The translations under genes and the position numbers were made by a program. Under the pieces are notes generated by a model that saw nothing but the letters and a program-made list of their open reading frames with translations, was not told where the DNA came from and made no database searches. A stretch of 44,868 nt of DNA. Source: Prosthecobacter debontii (GTDB lineage Bacteria > Verrucomicrobiota > Verrucomicrobiia > Chthoniobacterales > Chthoniobacteraceae). Position 1 is the stretch's first letter; the number at the start of each line of letters is the position of its first letter. The DNA is taken from the NCBI GenBank assembly GCA_945905735.1, contig CAMDQC010000025.1, forward strand, positions 1-44,868, written 5' to 3'. Shown here piece by piece: positions 44,544-44,868 of the stretch.

Positions 44544-44741
44544 CCCTCTGGTAATTAGACAATTGCGCATTTCCGCCCGAGGGGCATCCAATTCCGAATG
44601 TTCCACGAAACAAGACCAAGGGGCAGTCATCGGTTCACAATCGGCAGCAAAAGCCGGTGGCCCAGAAGGAGGCCTCACCGAGCGCCTGTGCGAAGCGCTT
44701 TGGAGTGCGTGAACAAGCCTAATACCAAATTTCATAATTAA
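44544..44741. other. Non-coding stretch between the tandem array and the IS630-like fragment
   Basis: This roughly 200-base stretch holds no convincing gene. A frame continues from the array to 44712 but its residues have no recognisable character. The sequence becomes A+T-rich at 44710-44745, as at the boundary of an inserted element. Confidence 0.4.
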
Positions 44742-44868
44742 AGTGACATTTGCCACGAATTTACCACTGCGGAGCAGGCGCGACGGTGGCTTAAAAAAGA
44801 GCACAAGGTAGAGCGGCCTTACATCAGCGTGTGGCGATGGCTAAAAAAATTCGGCGGAGTGCTGAGGG
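44742..44868 (+). pseudogene. IS630-like transposase fragment running off the window
   Basis: The frame after a stop at 44739-44741 reads FTTAEQARRWLKKEHKVERP then YISVWRWLKKFGGVLR to the last base. This is the helix-turn-helix segment that lies before the catalytic domain of IS630-type transposases (compare the pattern SxxTVWRWLRKLGG). No start codon exists in frame after the stop, so the protein lacks its N-terminus here, or begins by a frameshift. The catalytic part would lie beyond the window. Confidence 0.6.

Noticed and set aside
44386..44712. 108-residue protein with SAVKxxx heptads
   Set aside because: The heptads follow from the 21-bp array; there is no start context, signal or downstream domain.

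Overview
The window reads as a chromosomal piece of a Gram-negative member of the Verrucomicrobiota, most likely a Chthoniobacter/Spartobacteria relative. The clues are a very large autotransporter-strand protein with a PEP-CTERM tail, proteins carrying an N-terminal EPLE(G/A)RIAPA tag, a huge sigma-like/Ser-Thr kinase fusion, an LpxL-type acyltransferase fused to a heptosyltransferase (so LPS is made), a PQQ-like propeller with a WPHWRGP start, and high GC. Taxonomy is inferred from protein style only. No rRNA, tRNA or CRISPR array was seen.

Layout. 1-2061: a complete IS1634-like insertion sequence whose left inverted repeat begins at base 1. 2102-8558: a secreted PQQ-type beta-propeller protein and a 1641-residue PEP-CTERM beta-strand-repeat surface protein, closed by a strong hairpin terminator. 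8628-9443 (minus): a sugar isomerase/epimerase, divergent from an NfeD-FloA-small membrane protein operon (9555-11695). 12056-21587: a tight four-gene cluster of a secreted cyclophilin with Calx-beta-like ends, a 1081-residue beta-solenoid-like repeat protein with the RIAPA tag, a second cyclophilin with the same tag, and a two-helix membrane protein. This is the best candidate here for an undescribed surface-protein system. 21616-22362 (minus): a Tat-signal glycosyl hydrolase broken by one in-frame stop. 22495-26284: malate dehydrogenase, a stand-alone MetE C-terminal-type methyltransferase and a clan GH-A glycosidase, followed directly by a 101-bp MITE-like palindrome with a 9-bp target duplication.

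26512-31179 encodes a 1555-residue receptor-like protein: degenerate ECF-sigma-like domain, Hanks-type kinase, one membrane helix, C-type-lectin-like domain, a second beta domain and leucine-rich repeats. 31249-40003 is a plus-strand run with an envelope theme: DUF423 membrane protein, M29-like peptidase, UDP-glucuronate decarboxylase, peptide-binding lipoprotein, LpxL-WaaF fusion, YidC and Jag/KhpB. On the minus strand follow serA and, upstream of it, a small LysM protein. 42113-44209 is a secreted endonuclease I with extra beta domains.

The last 650 bases hold no convincing gene: a heptanucleotide repeat, a degenerate 21-bp tandem array of about 14 units, and the start of an IS630-like transposase fragment that runs off the window. 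Repeats and mobile DNA therefore mark both ends. Many genes start without a visible Shine-Dalgarno sequence, and several have the context CTATG.
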